39,822 nucleotides of DNA from Bacillus sp. ISL-55 (GCF_018613155.1 NZ_JAGGQU010000008.1:156101-195922); one strand, 5' to 3'; shown: positions 8,008 to 17,156, counted from the stretch's first letter. Notes: generated by a model from the letters alone, not told the origin. Made by a program: numbers and translations.

Positions 8008-8118
8008 GTATGCCACCTCCTTAAAAGGTTTTAATAATCAATACCCGCTTTGGTGTTGAGCTAATCCTATAGGCTGATTTTTCCTGCCGCTAAATGAACA
8101 TGCAACTTCCTGCGAACC

Positions 8119-8147
8119 TTGCACTTTCAAAGGAGAATATTTATACT
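8119..8147 (+). promoter_or_regulatory. Sigma-A promoter of ywiB-argS
   Basis: TTGCAC (8119-8124) and TATACT (8142-8147) are separated by 17 bp. A second TATAAT at 8156 has no -35 partner. Confidence 0.7.
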
Positions 8148-8237
8148 TATAAAGTTATAATGAAGATAGAAAAGCGTCAGCGACATGGTTAGAACGGATA
8201 ATGCGCTGATGCTGGATAAGAAAAGGGCGTGTTAACG

Positions 8238-8681
8238 GTGTCTAGTAAACCCGCTGATCAGATTCCTGTCAAGGTGACGGTTAAAACGGCGATTTACAGT
8301 GGCAAAGAGAAGGAAACTTTTGAATTGACCACTTTTGGCCGATACTATAAAAAGGCGAACAGCTCTTACCTCCAATATGATGAAGTGATGGAGGAAGGAG
8401 ATGTCCATACGACGGTTAAAATATCAGGGGATGAAGTGCTGATTTTGCGCAGCGGTGCGATCAAGATGAGGCTTCTTTTTCTGCTGAATAAAAAAACTCC
8501 GGGCAATTATCAGACCCAATATGGGCTGCTGCAGACTTCTGCGCTCACGAAGCGGCTCGATACTGATTTTAACGAGACAAAGCAGGAGGGCCATGTGGAC
8601 TTGCTGTATGATATGGCAATACAGGGCGCGACTGCAGGTACATACCATTTGACGATCAATTATAAGGAGGAAGGCAAATGA
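8238..8681 (+). CDS. ywiB: DUF1934 beta-barrel protein, YwiB-like
   Basis: The 147-residue protein belongs to DUF1934. Its fold resembles lipocalin/calycin barrels, and its role is not established. Visible family features are [38 protein letters not shown] and the closing TYHLTINY. Two GTG starts compete. The one at 8238 has AAGGG 10 bases upstream and is preferred; the one at 8229 nearly touches that site. It ends inside the argS start (ATGA overlap), so translation of argS is probably coupled. The same ywiB-argS pair occurs in B. subtilis. Confidence 0.85.
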   Translation: MSSKPADQIPVKVTVKTAIYSGKEKETFELTTFGRYYKKANSSYLQYDEVMEEGDVHTTVKISGDEVLILRSGAIKMRLLFLLNKKTPGNYQTQYGLLQTSALTKRLDTDFNETKQEGHVDLLYDMAIQGATAGTYHLTINYKEEGK

Positions 8682-10348
8682 ATATAGTTGAACAGGTTCA
8701 ATTGAAGCTGAAGGAAGAAATCAAGCAGGCGATCATCAAAGCTGGCCTAGCTGAGGAAGCGCAAATTCCGGCCGTTATTTTAGAGACGCCTAAGGAAAAA
8801 GCGCACGGGGATTACTCGACGAATATGGCGATGCAGCTTGCGCGCGTGGCGAAGAAGGCGCCTCGCCAGATTGCGGAGCAGCTGATCGAGAACTTCGATA
8901 AAAGCAAGGCATCCATCGAGAAAATTGAAATCGCCGGACCAGGCTTCATTAACTTTTACATGGATAACAGCTATTTGACGGACTTGATTCCGGCAATCCT
9001 TGAAGCAGGCGATAATTATGGTGAATCGAATGTAGGAAATGGCGAGAAGATCCAGGTCGAGTTTGTTTCTGCCAACCCGACTGGCGACCTTCACCTTGGC
9101 CATGCGCGCGGCGCGGCTGTCGGTGATTCGCTGTGCAATGTGCTTGCCAAGGCTGGATATGATGTATCCCGTGAATATTACATCAACGACGCTGGGAACC
9201 AGATTAACAATTTGGCTCTTTCTGTTGAGGCTCGCTACTTCCAGGCGCTAGGCATGGACAAGCCGATGCCAGAGGATGGCTATCATGGAGCAGATATCAT
9301 CGGAATCGGGAAAACCCTCGCTGAAGAGTTCGGCGATAAGTATGTGAATGTTCCGGACCAGGAGCGCTTTGATGCTTTCCGTGAGTACGGCTTGAAATAT
9401 GAGATGGAAAAGCTGAAGCAGGACCTTGAGAACTTCCGTGTTCCATTCGATGTTTGGTATTCTGAAACTTCTCTATATCAAAATGGCAAAATCGACGTGG
9501 CACTAGATGCACTGCGTGCGAATGGCCATATCTATGAAGAGGACGGCGCGACTTGGTTCCGTTCATCAGAGCTCGGCGATGACAAGGACCGCGTGCTGAT
9601 CAAACAGGATGGCTCTTACACGTACCTGCTACCGGATATTGCTTATCATAAGGATAAGCTTGAGCGCGGTTTTGAAAAGCTGATCAACATCTGGGGAGCG
9701 GACCATCACGGTTATATCCCTCGTATGAAGGCAGCGATTGAGGCACTTGGCTACGGACGCGACGCGCTTGAAGTTGAAATCATCCAGCTCGTTCATCTCT
9801 ATAAGAATGGCGAGAAGATGAAGATGAGCAAGCGAACTGGTAAGGCTGTCACAATGCGTGACTTGATCGATGAAGTTGGCCTGGATGCAGTCCGTTACTT
9901 CTTCGCGATGAGAAGCGCGGATACTCACATGGATTTCGACCTTGATTTGGCCGTATCCCAGTCTAATGAAAACCCAGTATTCTACGCACAGTATGCACAT
10001 GCCCGTATCAACAGCATCCTGCGTTCTGCGGCAGAGCAAGGCTTGATTTTTGACATCGAGGCAGACTTCAAGCATGTCCAATCTGAAAAAGAAATCGACC
10101 TGCTGAAAAAGCTTGGCGAATTCCCGCTGGCTGTTGCTGAAGCAGCACAAAAGCGCATGCCACATCGAATCTCTAACTACATTTTCGAATTGGCATCCGT
10201 ATTCCACAGCTTCTACAACGCTGAAAAAGTATTGGATCTCGACAATAAAGAGAGAACAGTGGCCCGCCTGTCACTGATCAAGACAGCACAGATCACATTG
10301 AAGAATGCATTTGAGTTGATTGGGGTTTCGGCTCCCGAGAAGATGTAA
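8678..10348 (+). CDS. argS: Arginyl-tRNA synthetase
   Basis: This class I aminoacyl-tRNA synthetase charges tRNA-Arg. Its 556 residues equal the Bacillus length I recall. An N-terminal additional domain (1-110) precedes the catalytic domain with HLGH at 139-142 (the HIGH motif) and KMSKRTG near 383. The C-terminal alpha-helical domain binds the anticodon. The ATG overlaps the ywiB stop by 4 bases and has AAGGAGGAAGG upstream. A strong terminator follows 12 bases after the stop. Confidence 0.98.
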   Translation: MNIVEQVQLKLKEEIKQAIIKAGLAEEAQIPAVILETPKEKAHGDYSTNMAMQLARVAKKAPRQIAEQLIENFDKSKASIEKIEIAGPGFINFYMDNSYLTDLIPAILEAGDNYGESNVGNGEKIQVEFVSANPTGDLHLGHARGAAVGDSLCNVLAKAGYDVSREYYINDAGNQINNLALSVEARYFQALGMDKPMPEDGYHGADIIGIGKTLAEEFGDKYVNVPDQERFDAFREYGLKYEMEKLKQDLENFRVPFDVWYSETSLYQNGKIDVALDALRANGHIYEEDGATWFRSSELGDDKDRVLIKQDGSYTYLLPDIAYHKDKLERGFEKLINIWGADHHGYIPRMKAAIEALGYGRDALEVEIIQLVHLYKNGEKMKMSKRTGKAVTMRDLIDEVGLDAVRYFFAMRSADTHMDFDLDLAVSQSNENPVFYAQYAHARINSILRSAAEQGLIFDIEADFKHVQSEKEIDLLKKLGEFPLAVAEAAQKRMPHRISNYIFELASVFHSFYNAEKVLDLDNKERTVARLSLIKTAQITLKNAFELIGVSAPEKM

Positions 10349-10360
10349 GTAGAAAATAGT

Positions 10361-10392
10361 GAGACCCAGCCGAAAATGGCTGGGTCTCTTTT
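10361..10392 (+). terminator. Terminator of argS
   Basis: GAGACCCAGCC (10361-10371) pairs perfectly with GGCTGGGTCTC (10378-10388), followed by four T residues. Confidence 0.93.
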
Positions 10393-10396
10393 GAAT

Positions 10397-10554
10397 TGGA
10401 AAAAGTACAGTGTAATTTCCAATTCGCTATAAAAAATTGATTTTCGCTATATAAACGATATTTTCGCTATAAAAAAGATTTTTTCGCTATATAAATAAAA
10501 TTTTCGCTATAAAATGAATTTTTTCGCTATAAAAATTGTTTTTTCGCTATAAAA
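10397..10554 (+). repeat. Post-terminator element: 25-base TGG..CCA inverted repeat plus seven TTCGCTATA copies at exact 20-bp period
   Basis: Bases 10397-10421 begin TGGAAA and end TTTCCA; pairing extends outward to AATTGGAAA / TTTCCAATT. TTCGCTAT then starts at 10423, 10443, 10463, 10483, 10503, 10523 and 10543, exactly 20 bp apart. The 10-11 bases between copies are AT-rich and variable. Confidence 0.93.
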
Positions 10555-10576
10555 TCGGATTTGGGCCCGGCGGGAA

Positions 10577-11536
10577 TTAAGTCTTCCACTCCAATACAGC
10601 TCCGCCAATCCGTTTCACTCCGCGGATCTTCGCCAAATCCTCGACCAGTTTTAGCGCAGCTTTGTCTTTCTCTTTCGCTTCAATCATGAAATCGACATCC
10701 TGGCCGATGCCCCGCAGTATATCAATCAATGGCATGATGAATTCTGAGTCAACATAATCTGCGTGTGATCGATACGCTTTTTCCGATTTCGGCGAGGAGA
10801 TATGAATTTTAGGCTTCAGGCCGGTCCGTTCCCAGGTCGCAAAACCGGCAGGAAGCAGCGTTTCCAAAGCTCCCTCACAAAGATTCGCCATATGATGGTG
10901 ATAATCGAACATAAATGGCACGTCTTCTTTTAAGCAGGCAGCGAGGGTTTCTTCTGCATTGTACGTTTTATCATCATTTTCAAGTGTGGTGATTTTCTTG
11001 ATATGTTCTGGTAGCCTGGCGAAGTTTTCATGGAAACGAATAATGGTTTCTTCTTTATTCCCATAGGCACCGCCAATATGGATATTGATAATTGCTTCAT
11101 TTTCCAGTCCCATCGCTTCGAGCATTCCGTAGTGGTATTCCATGTCCAAAATCGCATTAGCGGTTACTTCCTCTCTTGGCGAGGTGAACAGCGTGAATTG
11201 GTTCGGGTGGAAGCTCGTCCGCAGCCCATGTTTCTTAACCAGGTCCCCGATTTCCAGCCACTTTTCGCGAAAAGGAGTGACATAATCCCATTTCACTTCA
11301 GGGTGGGTGGCCAGCGGCGCGATCGAGCTTGAGAATCGATACAAGGGAATATCATGGGCGATATTGTAGTGGATCATCCGTTCCGTATTCACGAGGTTCT
11401 GATAAGTAACAGAAAGCAGCTTTTCATGCCGCTCCTCTTTCCCGAGCTGTCCATAACGTGCAAATGTGAGTGCCTTTGACGGGGAAGCATCCCATAGGCT
11501 GATGGCAGTGGATACATAACCCAGCCGAATGAACAT
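10577..11536 (-). CDS. uvsE: UV DNA damage endonuclease
   Basis: UvsE (YwjD in B. subtilis) nicks DNA 5' of pyrimidine dimers and 6-4 photoproducts, starting an excision repair route independent of UvrABC. The 319-residue sequence fits the TIM-barrel UvdE family. FHPNQF, INIHIGG, TLENDD, FDYHHH and HISSP carry the metal-binding His, Glu and Asp residues. AAGGAGG lies 8 bases before the ATG. It is downstream of the cardiolipin synthase gene on the same strand across a 240-base gap, the same pair as in B. subtilis, where spore expression is known. I could not identify its promoter. Confidence 0.93.
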   Translation of the reverse strand: MFIRLGYVSTAISLWDASPSKALTFARYGQLGKEERHEKLLSVTYQNLVNTERMIHYNIAHDIPLYRFSSSIAPLATHPEVKWDYVTPFREKWLEIGDLVKKHGLRTSFHPNQFTLFTSPREEVTANAILDMEYHYGMLEAMGLENEAIINIHIGGAYGNKEETIIRFHENFARLPEHIKKITTLENDDKTYNAEETLAACLKEDVPFMFDYHHHMANLCEGALETLLPAGFATWERTGLKPKIHISSPKSEKAYRSHADYVDSEFIMPLIDILRGIGQDVDFMIEAKEKDKAALKLVEDLAKIRGVKRIGGAVLEWKT

Positions 11537-11617
11537 ATAAAACCTCCTTCATCCGGAAGAGGTCTAACTAACTCCGGTTTTATTTGTTATAGAAAGTCTG
11601 TTTTCGTAAGGATTGTT

Positions 11618-11643
11618 GTTAAAATCCTAAAGCCGATTTTAAC
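11618..11643. repeat. Perfect 9-bp inverted repeat between cls and uvsE
   Basis: GTTAAAATC and GATTTTAAC flank 8 bases. No T-run follows on either strand, so a terminator is unlikely. It could be an operator or an mRNA hairpin in the uvsE leader. Confidence 0.5.
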
Positions 11644-11776
11644 GTATGATATCCGTTTTGCAGGTCGGTATTAAGTTTGCATGCTCTTTTCTCATAATAA
11701 GCTTCAACTTTACGAAGGAATATAGGTAATAAAGTACCATTTTGTCTTCAATAGCAACAAGGTTTGAGAAAAGAGC

Positions 11777-12976
11777 CTATAGAAAAAATGATATCGTTCT
11801 TGCCGCGGTTTCTTTGATTGACAAAAATATATTGGCTCGGCTGAAGTCAGACAGTGAAACCTTACGCGAATCCAGAAGATCTTCTGTCAAAATATGTTTA
11901 ACCTTTTTAATAAAAGCTGGATCATAAACTAAGCAATTCAATTCATAATTCAAAAACATGCTTCTTTTATCAAAATTCGCGGTTCCAATATCACAAATAT
12001 TGTCATCAATAATCATGACTTTTGCATGATAAAATCCCTTCAAATACTGGTATACATCAGCTCCCTCCTTGAGAAGTGAACGTAAATACCTGTATGAAGC
12101 CTCTTTTACAAGGATATGGTCAGACTTGTATGGCACAAGAACCGTAACCGAAACACCTCGGCGGATTGCAGCCTGTAAATGGTCAAAGACCTTTTTACTA
12201 GGGATGAAATAGGGTGTGCCAATGACAAGGGATTGCTGTGCCTCACTGATTAAAGTAACAATTAAATCCTGTAATGAATCTCCTTCAGTTGGGACAAGCT
12301 GCTGGCGGATAGATCCCTTTTTCAATTCGGGGAAATAAGCCTTGTCTTGCAGGAGATTAATTTTCTTCGCGCGATGCCAGTCATGTAGAAATTCCTCCTG
12401 CAGGTCAACAATTCCTTCACCAGTTAATTTCAAGTGATAATCCCGCCAGGGTGATAGCTTTGGATCACGGTCATTATACTCATTACCGATATTGAAGCCG
12501 CCAAGAAAACCGATATGTCCATCGATGACAGATATTTTGCGATGGTTGCGGACCTGGGATGAATAGAACAAGAATGGAAACTTAGGTATATGCGAGAATG
12601 CGAACTCGACTCCGGCAGCCTTCAAGGACTGGATAGTTTTTCGTTTTAAGTTGCTCCCAATCCAATCCACAAGCAGTCGAACCTCAACACCCTCCTGAGC
12701 TTTTTCCTTTAATAGCGACACAAACTCGTGGCTGATTTTATCATCTTTGACAATATAAAATAAAATATGAATATGCTGCTTTGCTTTTTTAATTTCAGAA
12801 AATAAATCCTCAAATAGTTCAGGGCCCTTCGCGAAAATTTCCAGGTCGCTTCTTCTATCGGGAAAAACACATTTCCTTGCCTTTGCAAGATGCTGTTTCC
12901 GTCCGAGCATAAAATCCACAGTGACCCACAGGGCAAGCCCGGCTATTATCCAAAATAAGCTCCATCCAATTCCCAT
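11777..12976 (-). CDS. ywjE: Cardiolipin synthase, YwjE-type phospholipase D superfamily
   Basis: This membrane enzyme joins two phosphatidylglycerols into cardiolipin. It has one N-terminal membrane helix (about 5-24) and two phospholipase D HKD motifs: His145, Lys147 and Asp152, then His317, Lys319 and Asp324. Its 399 residues match the minor cardiolipin synthase YwjE rather than ClsA, which has two N-terminal helices. AAGGGAG lies 10 bases before the ATG. It sits between fadF (divergent) and uvsE, as in B. subtilis. A sporulation role is inference from that family. Confidence 0.9.
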   Translation of the reverse strand: MGIGWSLFWIIAGLALWVTVDFMLGRKQHLAKARKCVFPDRRSDLEIFAKGPELFEDLFSEIKKAKQHIHILFYIVKDDKISHEFVSLLKEKAQEGVEVRLLVDWIGSNLKRKTIQSLKAAGVEFAFSHIPKFPFLFYSSQVRNHRKISVIDGHIGFLGGFNIGNEYNDRDPKLSPWRDYHLKLTGEGIVDLQEEFLHDWHRAKKINLLQDKAYFPELKKGSIRQQLVPTEGDSLQDLIVTLISEAQQSLVIGTPYFIPSKKVFDHLQAAIRRGVSVTVLVPYKSDHILVKEASYRYLRSLLKEGADVYQYLKGFYHAKVMIIDDNICDIGTANFDKRSMFLNYELNCLVYDPAFIKKVKHILTEDLLDSRKVSLSDFSRANIFLSIKETAARTISFFL

Positions 12977-13009
12977 AGCGTTTCGGCTCCCTTAAAAAAA
13001 TAATAAGAA

Positions 13010-13145
13010 AATTCCTGCTCACTTCGAGCAGTGTCCAGCTCCAGTTCCTTTCCAGAAATGTTTCGGTACCCCGATGAAATCTTCACCGGCAGGCCCTTAA
13101 CATGCTTGTCTGGTCTGATCAAGGCGCGTCTGCATTTCATATTAT
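13010..13145 (-). other. Intergenic leader upstream of cls, possible degenerate dispersed repeat
   Basis: The 350-base gap between the divergent cls and fadF genes holds, besides the fadF promoter, a minus-strand stretch with a small hairpin (TGCTC / GAGCA near 13020-13036). The text resembles repeat remnants I associate with Bacillus genomes. An open frame of 72 codons crosses it (12946-13164), but it lacks a ribosome site and runs into cls. I see no gene here. Confidence 0.3.
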
Positions 13146-13226
13146 TTTTGCCGAAAACATTCAATATATGTTAAATTCCTTTAAAAGAGGAAGTGTAAAC
13201 AATTTTCAGAAATGAAAGGAAATGAG

Positions 13227-13254
13227 TTGACTGAATGCTCATTCATTATATAAT
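13227..13254 (+). promoter_or_regulatory. fadF promoter with overlapping FadR operator
   Basis: TTGACT (13227-13232) and TATAAT (13249-13254) have 16-bp spacing. Between and over them lies TGACTGA-ATGC-TCATTCA (13228-13245), matching the Bacillus FadR palindrome TGAATGA-N4-TCATTCA at 13 of 14 positions. Binding would block RNA polymerase; long-chain acyl-CoA would relieve it. Confidence 0.82.
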
Positions 13255-13327
13255 GTAGTTAAAGGTATATTCAGAAAATTTGTTTGGTTAAAAATTTTCA
13301 TCCAAAAATCAGCATCGAAAGGGGTAA

Positions 13328-15448
13328 ATGATTTTTATGAACGGTCTGCTATGGATTAATCTTATCGCGTTCTTACTTGTAACCGCTTACGCCGTCAGCT
13401 TGTTTGTATACGTGGTAAAGACGAGAATTGAGTACATCAAGCTTGGCAAGAAATCAGAGTTTGATGATGATATCAAGGACCGCTGGAGAAGAATCCTTGT
13501 CCATGTATTTGGCCAGAAAAGGCTTTTGAAGGACAAGAAAAGCGGTGCAATCCACGTTATGTTTTTCTATGGATTTCTTCTTGTACAGTTCGGGGCAATT
13601 GATTTTATCTGGAAAGGAATCAAGCCTGGCTCGCATTTGCCATTAGGCCCGTTATATCCAGGTTTTACATTTTTTCAGGAGCTCGTTACGCTGACAATTC
13701 TTGTAGCGGTAGTATGGGCTTTTTACCGCCGCTATGTTGAAAAGCTTGTCCGCCTGAAGCGCGGCTTCAAGAATGGGCTCGTATTGCTGTTCATCGGCGG
13801 ATTGATGCTTTCTGTATTGCTCGGAAACGGGATGGGCATGATCTGGCACGGCCATGAGGGAACATGGACTGAACCGGTCGCATCTCTTATTGCGGCAGCA
13901 TTCAGCGGAATTCCTGAAGCGGCTGCCATCACGATTTTCTATATCGCATGGTGGATTCATTTGCTGTTCTTGCTTGCGTTCCTGGTATATGTACCACAAT
14001 CCAAGCATGCTCACTTGATCGCCGGTCCAGCCAATGTTTATTTAACAAGGGTTGATTCACCAGGAAAGATTACAAAGATCGATTTTGAAGATGAAACACA
14101 GGAAACATTCGGTGCCGGTAAAATTACTGATTTCAATTATGAACAGATGATCGACTTTTATGCTTGCGTAGAATGTGGACGCTGTACGAATATGTGTCCG
14201 GCAACAGGCACTGGAAAAATGCTGTCGCCAATGGACTTGATCGTCAAGCTGCGTGACCATTTGACGCTTCACGGCGCAGCGGTTACATCCAAGCAGCCAT
14301 GGGTGCCGACTTTTGCTTTTTCAAACACTAAGGGCAACCAGCTCGCTTTGGCAGCTGCCGGCCAGGGCGCGAATGAAGCTGCAGCAGGCCTCGCATACAG
14401 CCCAAGCATGATCGGCGATGTCATCACAGAAGAAGAAATCTGGGCATGTACAACTTGCCGTAACTGTGAAGACCAGTGTCCAGTCATGAACGAGCACGTG
14501 GATAAAATCATCGACCTCCGTCGTTATCTAGTTTTGACTGAAGGTAAGATGGACGCTGATGCACAGCGCGCGATGACGAATATCGAGCGCCAGGGCAATC
14601 CTTGGGGCTTGAACCGTAAGGAAAAAGAAAACTGGCGCGAGCTTCGCGACGATGTAGTCATTCCTACGGTAAAAGAAATGAAAAAGGCAGACGAAGAATT
14701 CGAATACTTATTCTGGGTTGGCGCGATGGGTTCATTTGACAACCGCAGCCAGAAGATTGCCCTTTCATTCGCTAAGCTATTGAATGAAGCAGGCGTCAAG
14801 TTCGCGATCCTTGGAAACAAGGAAAAGAACTCCGGCGATACACCGCGCCGCCTTGGCAACGAGTTCCTATTCCAGGAACTTGCGACAAAGAATATCGAAG
14901 AATTCGAGAAAAATGAAGTGAAGAAGATCGTGACGATTGACCCTCACGCATACAATATCTTTAAGAATGAATATCCTGACTTCGGTTTTGAAGGTGAGGT
15001 CTACCACCATACTGAACTTCTTGCACAACTCGTGAAAGAGGGAAGGCTGACTCCAAAGCATGCAGTGAACGAAATGATCACTTTCCACGATTCCTGCTAC
15101 CTTGGACGCTATAACGAAGTATATGACGCACCGCGTGATATCCTCAAGGCGATTCCTGGTGTGGATCTGAAGGAAATGGAACGCAACCGCGATACAGCAA
15201 TGTGCTGTGGCGCTGGCGGCGGCTTGATGTGGATGGAAGAAGAGACAGGACACCGGATCAATGTATCCCGAACAGAACAAGCACTTGCAGTAAACCCATC
15301 CGTTATCAGTTCCGGATGCCCATACTGCCTGACAATGCTATCTGACGGAACAAAAGCGAAGGAAGTAGAAGAAAACGTCGATACACTAGACGTAGCCGAA
15401 CTACTTGAAAAATCCGTTTTCGGAGAAATTAAACCGCTTGTATCATAA
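13328..15448 (+). CDS. fadF: Membrane iron-sulfur oxidoreductase of fatty acid oxidation, FadF
   Basis: This 706-residue protein is thought to pass electrons from acyl-CoA dehydrogenase/ETF to the respiratory quinone pool. The N-terminal 225 residues hold about five to six membrane helices. Two ferredoxin-type 4Fe-4S sites follow: Cys280, 283, 286, 290 and Cys374, 377, 380, 384. Two CCG (heterodisulfide reductase-type) domains close the protein, with HDSCYLGR, CCGAGGG and SSGCPYC. The ATG at 13328 is 5 bases from AAAGGGG; an ATG three codons later is also possible. It is controlled by the FadR site at its promoter. In B. subtilis acdA follows directly; here a thiolase block intervenes. Confidence 0.93.
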   Translation: MIFMNGLLWINLIAFLLVTAYAVSLFVYVVKTRIEYIKLGKKSEFDDDIKDRWRRILVHVFGQKRLLKDKKSGAIHVMFFYGFLLVQFGAIDFIWKGIKPGSHLPLGPLYPGFTFFQELVTLTILVAVVWAFYRRYVEKLVRLKRGFKNGLVLLFIGGLMLSVLLGNGMGMIWHGHEGTWTEPVASLIAAAFSGIPEAAAITIFYIAWWIHLLFLLAFLVYVPQSKHAHLIAGPANVYLTRVDSPGKITKIDFEDETQETFGAGKITDFNYEQMIDFYACVECGRCTNMCPATGTGKMLSPMDLIVKLRDHLTLHGAAVTSKQPWVPTFAFSNTKGNQLALAAAGQGANEAAAGLAYSPSMIGDVITEEEIWACTTCRNCEDQCPVMNEHVDKIIDLRRYLVLTEGKMDADAQRAMTNIERQGNPWGLNRKEKENWRELRDDVVIPTVKEMKKADEEFEYLFWVGAMGSFDNRSQKIALSFAKLLNEAGVKFAILGNKEKNSGDTPRRLGNEFLFQELATKNIEEFEKNEVKKIVTIDPHAYNIFKNEYPDFGFEGEVYHHTELLAQLVKEGRLTPKHAVNEMITFHDSCYLGRYNEVYDAPRDILKAIPGVDLKEMERNRDTAMCCGAGGGLMWMEEETGHRINVSRTEQALAVNPSVISSGCPYCLTMLSDGTKAKEVEENVDTLDVAELLEKSVFGEIKPLVS

Positions 15449-15484
15449 AGCTTTCTGTTAAAGCTCAATAGTTATTTGGAAAAC

Positions 15485-15617
15485 CTGTTGATTGTAGTGG
15501 AGGGCGCGAAGACTCCTGCGGGAGCATGGGTCAGGGGAGACCCCGCAGGAGTGAAACGACGAGGAGGCTCCCCGAGCCACCCGCGGAAAGCGAAGCGCCT
15601 GGAACGGAAATCAACAG
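15485..15617. repeat. Dispersed structured repeat, copy 1
   Basis: This 133-bp element is bounded by CTGTTGATT (15485-15493) and AATCAACAG (15609-15617), which pair perfectly. Inside, CTCCTGCGGG (15513-15522) pairs with CCCGCAGGAG (15542-15551), and GGCTC-ccc-GAGCC forms a third hairpin. A closely similar copy is at 31095-31229. The GC content is well above the surroundings. Similar sequence is, to my recollection, common between genes in Bacillaceae. Confidence 0.92.
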
Positions 15618-15651
15618 CCTTGTTTAAAGGAAAAAGGATACTTAAAACATG

Positions 15652-15727
15652 AATAGTAGAAGTTGACTCACAGTAAAAATTCGACATAAGACAGAATTTT
15701 TAGCAAAGTGTTTCAATTTCTACTATT
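15652..15727. repeat. 76-bp nested palindrome
   Basis: AATAGTAGAAGTTGA (15652-15666) pairs with TCAATTTCTACTATT (15713-15727), 15 bp with one G-T pair. TAAAAATTC (15674-15682) pairs with GAATTTTTA (15694-15702), and CAC / GTG lie between the two stems. No T-run follows. Confidence 0.8.
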
Positions 15728-15750
15728 TTTAAAGTAAAATGAATAGTATG

Positions 15751-15764
15751 ATAAAGCGCTTACA
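15751..15764. promoter_or_regulatory. Candidate cre (CcpA) site upstream of the thiolase operon
   Basis: ATAAAGCGCTTACA matches the palindromic cre consensus TGAAAGCGCTTTCA at 11 of 14 positions, including the central AAAGCGCTT. It is about 160 bp before the thiolase start. Carbon repression would fit a fatty acid degradation operon. Confidence 0.5.
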
Positions 15765-15838
15765 TTATTCTTCAGCAAAAAACCACCTTAGAACCTCACA
15801 ACAAAACAACTGCTTGCTTATTTTTTTTAGACGAGTTT

Positions 15839-15856
15839 CGAGCGAGCGTTCAGTCA
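15839..15856. promoter_or_regulatory. Weaker FadR-like site upstream of the thiolase gene
   Basis: CGAGCGA-GCGT-TCAGTCA has the 7-4-7 layout of the FadR box and matches 10 of 14 half-site bases. It lies 65-80 bp before the start codon. I could not place a convincing promoter beside it. The local TetR protein is an alternative binder. Confidence 0.4.
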
Positions 15857-15920
15857 ATCAAAAAAGACTGGATTGAGATCTATTTTTCATTTTCCAAAAT
15901 TAATAGATTGAAAGGGAGAG

Positions 15921-17114
15921 ATGACATTGGGGAAGACAGTCATTTTAGCAGGAGCTAGAACACCATTTGGCAAACTTGGCGGAGCTTTGAGCGGATTCAC
16001 AGCTAGCCAGCTTGGCGGAATCGCGGTAAAAGAAGCAATGGCACGAGCGGAAGTAAAGCCGGAAGAAATCGGTGAGGTCATTCTAGGCACAGTATTGCAG
16101 GGAGGCCAGGGACAGCTTCCTTCACGCCAGGCTGCAAGAGAAGCTGGAATCCCGTGGGAAGTCAAAACGGAAACAATCAATAAGGTTTGTGCATCAGGCA
16201 TGCGGAGCTTGACGCTCGGAGACCAAATCATCCGCGCAGGAGATGAGGAAGTCATTGTAGCCGGCGGTATGGAGTCAATGAGCAACGCGCCATATATTCT
16301 TCCGAAAGCACGATGGGGCTTCAGGATGGGCGACGGCCAGGTGAAGGATTTGATGATCCATGATGGACTGACTTGCAGCTTCAAGGGAGTCCATATGGGC
16401 ACTTACGGAAATGAAGTAGCGAAAGAATATGAAATCAGCCGCCAGGAACAGGATGAATGGTCATATCGCAGCCACCAGAGAGCGATTGAAGCGATAGAAT
16501 CAGGCAAGCTTGCGGAGGAAATCGTTCCGGTTGAAGTGCCGCAGCGCAAGGGAGACCCTATTTTGGTCCAGCATGATGAAGCACCAAGGAAGGATACATC
16601 AGTTGAAAAGCTAGCCAAGTTAGGTCCAGTTTTCAATTCTGATGGCACGATTACTGCGGGGAACGCACCGGGAATTAATGACGGCGCGGCAGCCCTCGTG
16701 CTGATGAGCGAAGAGCGCGCACAGCGTGAAGGCAGGACACCGCAGGCAGTCATCCTTGGGCATGCAGCCATCGCAACAGAAGCGAAGGATTTCCCGAAGA
16801 CACCTGGAATTGTCATCAATGAGTTATTGAAAAAGACCGGAAAGTCGCTGGAAGAAATCGATCTCTTTGAAATCAACGAAGCTTTTGCTGCAGTCGCATT
16901 GACGAGTGGACGCATTGCGAACCTTGATCCGGAAAAGGTCAATGTGAACGGCGGTGCGGTTGCCCTTGGCCATCCTATCGGAGCAAGTGGGGCACGCATC
17001 ATCCTTACTTTGATGCATGAACTGAAGCGCCGCGGCGGCGGGGTCGGCATTGCGGCGATCTGCTCGGGCGGCGGCCAGGGCGATGCAGTGATGATTGAGG
17101 TTCCGAAGCAGTAA
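15921..17114 (+). CDS. Acetyl-CoA acetyltransferase (thiolase)
   Basis: Thiolase condenses two acetyl-CoA or cleaves 3-ketoacyl-CoA. The 397 residues show the nucleophilic Cys90 (NKVCASGM), His351 ([16 protein letters not shown]) and the acid-base Cys381 (CSGGGQGD). The ATG at 15921 is very close to AGGGAG; a TTG two codons later (15927) has 8-base spacing and would give the N-terminus MGKTVIL, so it may be the true start. It opens a run with hbd and an acyl-CoA dehydrogenase. Members of this clade are often named acetyl-CoA acetyltransferase, but chain-length preference cannot be read. Confidence 0.92.
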   Translation: MTLGKTVILAGARTPFGKLGGALSGFTASQLGGIAVKEAMARAEVKPEEIGEVILGTVLQGGQGQLPSRQAAREAGIPWEVKTETINKVCASGMRSLTLGDQIIRAGDEEVIVAGGMESMSNAPYILPKARWGFRMGDGQVKDLMIHDGLTCSFKGVHMGTYGNEVAKEYEISRQEQDEWSYRSHQRAIEAIESGKLAEEIVPVEVPQRKGDPILVQHDEAPRKDTSVEKLAKLGPVFNSDGTITAGNAPGINDGAAALVLMSEERAQREGRTPQAVILGHAAIATEAKDFPKTPGIVINELLKKTGKSLEEIDLFEINEAFAAVALTSGRIANLDPEKVNVNGGAVALGHPIGASGARIILTLMHELKRRGGGVGIAAICSGGGQGDAVMIEVPKQ

Positions 17115-17132
17115 GGATTTTGACAAAAGACG

Positions 17133-17156
17133 GGAGGGCAAGACACATTGCCCTCC
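17133..17156 (+). other. Intercistronic hairpin between thiolase and hbd
   Basis: GGAGGGCAA pairs perfectly with TTGCCCTCC around a 6-base loop. No T-run follows, so it more likely affects mRNA processing or stability than termination. Confidence 0.5.

Noticed and set aside
12946-13164. 72-codon minus-strand frame upstream of cls
   Set aside because: It has no ribosome site, overlaps the cls start and crosses a repeat-like intergenic stretch.
15472-15687. 71-codon minus-strand frame (and its counterpart at 31051-31263)
   Set aside because: Both are translations of the dispersed repeat; their similarity comes from the repeat DNA, and neither has a ribosome site.
17133-17156. Terminator between thiolase and hbd
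   Set aside because: The stem is perfect but no T-run follows and the genes clearly form one operon.
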